Below, piece by piece: positions 33,567-34,664 of a DNA stretch of 34,664 bases. The stretch lies in assembly GCF_000513095.1 (NCBI RefSeq), contig NZ_BAUT01000041.1, forward strand, positions 1-34,664. The letters are read 5' to 3'. Below the pieces are notes generated by a model. It had not been told where the DNA came from. It searched no databases and was given only the letters and a program-made list of their open reading frames with translations. The first letter of the stretch is position 1, and every line of letters starts with the position of its first letter. The stretch is from Halalkalibacter wakoensis JCM 9140. Lineage in GTDB: Bacteria; Bacillota; Bacilli; Bacillales; Bacillaceae_D. Both the position numbers and the translations under genes were made by a program.

Positions 33567-34501
33567 TTAATTCAAATATGAATCAGGCTGCGATCTATTT
33601 GAATGATCAATAAATAATAATATAGAATAAATGGTCTTTAATACCGGAACATTCAAACCAATCTTCTCTCCTGATTTTACAAAATATCCACATAGAGCTT
33701 CGATTTCCATTGGCTTTTTATTCTTGTAATCTTGTAGCATAGACGTTGTATGGTGTTTAGCGCTCTCAGCATTTTTAAACACTCGTGATTCCATTTCTTT
33801 TGTAATCTCAATCTTATGATGCTTTGCTACTTCAACTATTTCTTTTAAAACTAATTCAGCCGTTCTCCTCAATTTTTGATCATCTAAAATTTCCCCTACG
33901 GATGCACTCGACACAACTGACAGTGGATTAAAAGTGACATTCCATAATGATTTTTCCCATTTCTTTTTTGTAATTTCACTTGAATATTTACTTTGTATAC
34001 CTGCTTCTTGAAATAAACGAATAACTTGATCAGTCATTTCTTTTTGTACCGAGGTTAAATTTCCGATGATAAACATATGCTTTCCACTTTGTTCCACCTT
34101 ACCGGGCTCTTCCACTCTAGCTGTCACATAGGCCACTCCTGAAAGGATCCATTCTCTTCCAAACATCTCACTTAAAATTTCTTCATTAATGACTCCATTC
34201 TGTAAGCTTAATAGATACGTATTTTTCGTCAGATACCGTTTTATTTGTTGACAGACTTCAACCGTTTCTGTAGATTTAACCGTAATTATTAACAAATCGC
34301 TCCCGCCACAGTACTAAAATCATCTGAAAAATTTCCACTTACCTTAATCGTTTCGTCTTCATGATTAACTGTTAATCCATTTTCTTTCATTTTCTCTAAG
34401 TGTCTGCCACGTGCAAGAAATGTAACATCATTTCCAGCTTGTTGTAATAAACCACCTATAAAACCTCCAACAGCCCCAGCACCTACAATGATTATTTTCA
34501 T
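33567..34501 (-). pseudogene. panE: Ketopantoate reductase-like (ApbA/PanE family) oxidoreductase, one frameshift
   Basis: NAD(P)H-dependent 2-oxoacid reductase of the ApbA/PanE family. The first 70 codons from ATG 34501 (GGTGGG site) hold IIVGAGAVGGFIGGLLQQAGNDVTFLARG in part (core VGAGAVGG) and stop after AGAIC near 34289. The next frame continues as DLLIITVKSTET, SLQNGVINEEIL, the KKWEKSLWNVTFNPLS block with the catalytic Lys/Asn, and ends at 33567. One missing base near 34299 explains the break, and the repaired length is about 311 residues. A sigma-54 promoter directly upstream ties it to the catabolic regulon, so it may reduce or oxidise a pathway-specific 2-oxo/2-hydroxy acid rather than make pantothenate. 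Confidence 0.85.
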
Positions 34502-34536
34502 CAAATCCCACCTAACAGATTATTTCTCTACTATAG

Positions 34537-34554
34537 ATGCAACTATTGTGCCAT
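34537..34554 (-). promoter_or_regulatory. Sigma-54 promoter of the panE-like gene
   Basis: On the minus strand TGGCACAATAGTTGCAT is an essentially perfect TGGCAC-N5-TTGCA element with GG-N10-GC spacing. The predicted start is near 34527, 26 nt before the ATG. Confidence 0.88.
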
Positions 34555-34626
34555 TTCTTTCAATTAGCCTCTATTAGTTGAGTACGGTGCACGAAATTTA
34601 TCCATCTCTCTTTCCAAACTAATTAG

Positions 34627-34661
34627 ACAGCAAAAAAACACAACCCAATGGGTTGTGTTTT
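34627..34661 (-). terminator. Terminator of a gene beyond the right edge
   Basis: On the minus strand AACACAACCC-ATT-GGGTTGTGTT is a perfect 10-bp hairpin followed by a run of T. It insulates the panE-like unit from whatever is transcribed from the right. Confidence 0.85.
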
Positions 34662-34664
34662 ATC

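Noticed and set aside
1-34664. CRISPR arrays, tRNA genes, complete insertion sequences or prophage genes
   Set aside because: No regularly spaced repeats, cloverleaf-like segments, transposase or phage-like ORFs were seen on either strand.

Overview
The window looks like a piece of a Bacillaceae chromosome (Bacillota). It is AT-rich, has strong AGGAGG-type ribosome binding sites and TTG/GTG starts, and begins with the 5' end of a Bacillus-type 16S rRNA gene read leftwards, with a tandem-promoter rrn leader. Species cannot be fixed from sequence alone. Almost everything lies on the minus strand; ilvA is the only convincing plus-strand gene.

Layout: 1-600, 16S 5' end, rrn leader and promoters. 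761-3938, a SWIM/SNF2 helicase broken by two frameshifts. 4135-5340, threonine ammonia-lyase. 5422-6685, an ECF sigma factor and a membrane anti-sigma candidate. 6707-7640, a degenerate stretch holding an ORF remnant with its own hairpin, a 77-nt piece of 23S rRNA domain III, and near-matches to DnaA boxes. 7648-10470, a glutarate / L-2-hydroxyglutarate module: CsiD-type dioxygenase, DUF3870 protein and LhgO. csiD has a perfect SigA promoter, but a strong intrinsic terminator stands between that promoter and the gene. 10560-17936, permease, 3-hydroxyacyl-CoA dehydrogenase, acyl-CoA dehydrogenase, EtfB, EtfA and a FadF-type Fe-S oxidoreductase. 18404-28376, acyl-CoA dehydrogenase, fused TRAP permease, TAXI binding protein, CoA ligase, 3-hydroxyacyl-CoA dehydrogenase, thiolase, enoyl-CoA hydratase, thioesterase and SDR. 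28684-30351, a PAS/AAA+ sigma-54 activator. 30776-33258, thioesterase, thiolase and SDR. 33567-34501, a ketopantoate-reductase-like gene.

The main result is regulatory. Four minus-strand transcription units each have a sigma-54 (-24/-12) promoter with the exact GG-N10-GC spacing; three share TTGGCATG-N4-TTGC and the fourth is the textbook TGGCAC-N5-TTGCA. The sigma-54 activator gene lies among them, and a shared dyad ATTCA-N4-TGAAT lies upstream of two of the promoters. This implies one SigL-dependent regulon for uptake of an organic acid (TAXI-TRAP), CoA activation, beta-oxidation and electron transfer by ETF to FadF and the quinone pool. The adjoining LhgO/CsiD genes suggest that glutarate or 2-hydroxyglutarate is produced or used nearby. 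The substrate is not determined.

Five genes (SNF2 helicase, etfB, one thiolase, one 3-hydroxyacyl-CoA dehydrogenase, panE-like) carry single-base frameshifts, six in all, five of them equivalent to a one-base loss. Reading across each shift restores a full-length family protein. This looks more like consensus error in the assembly than decay, but raw reads are needed to decide.
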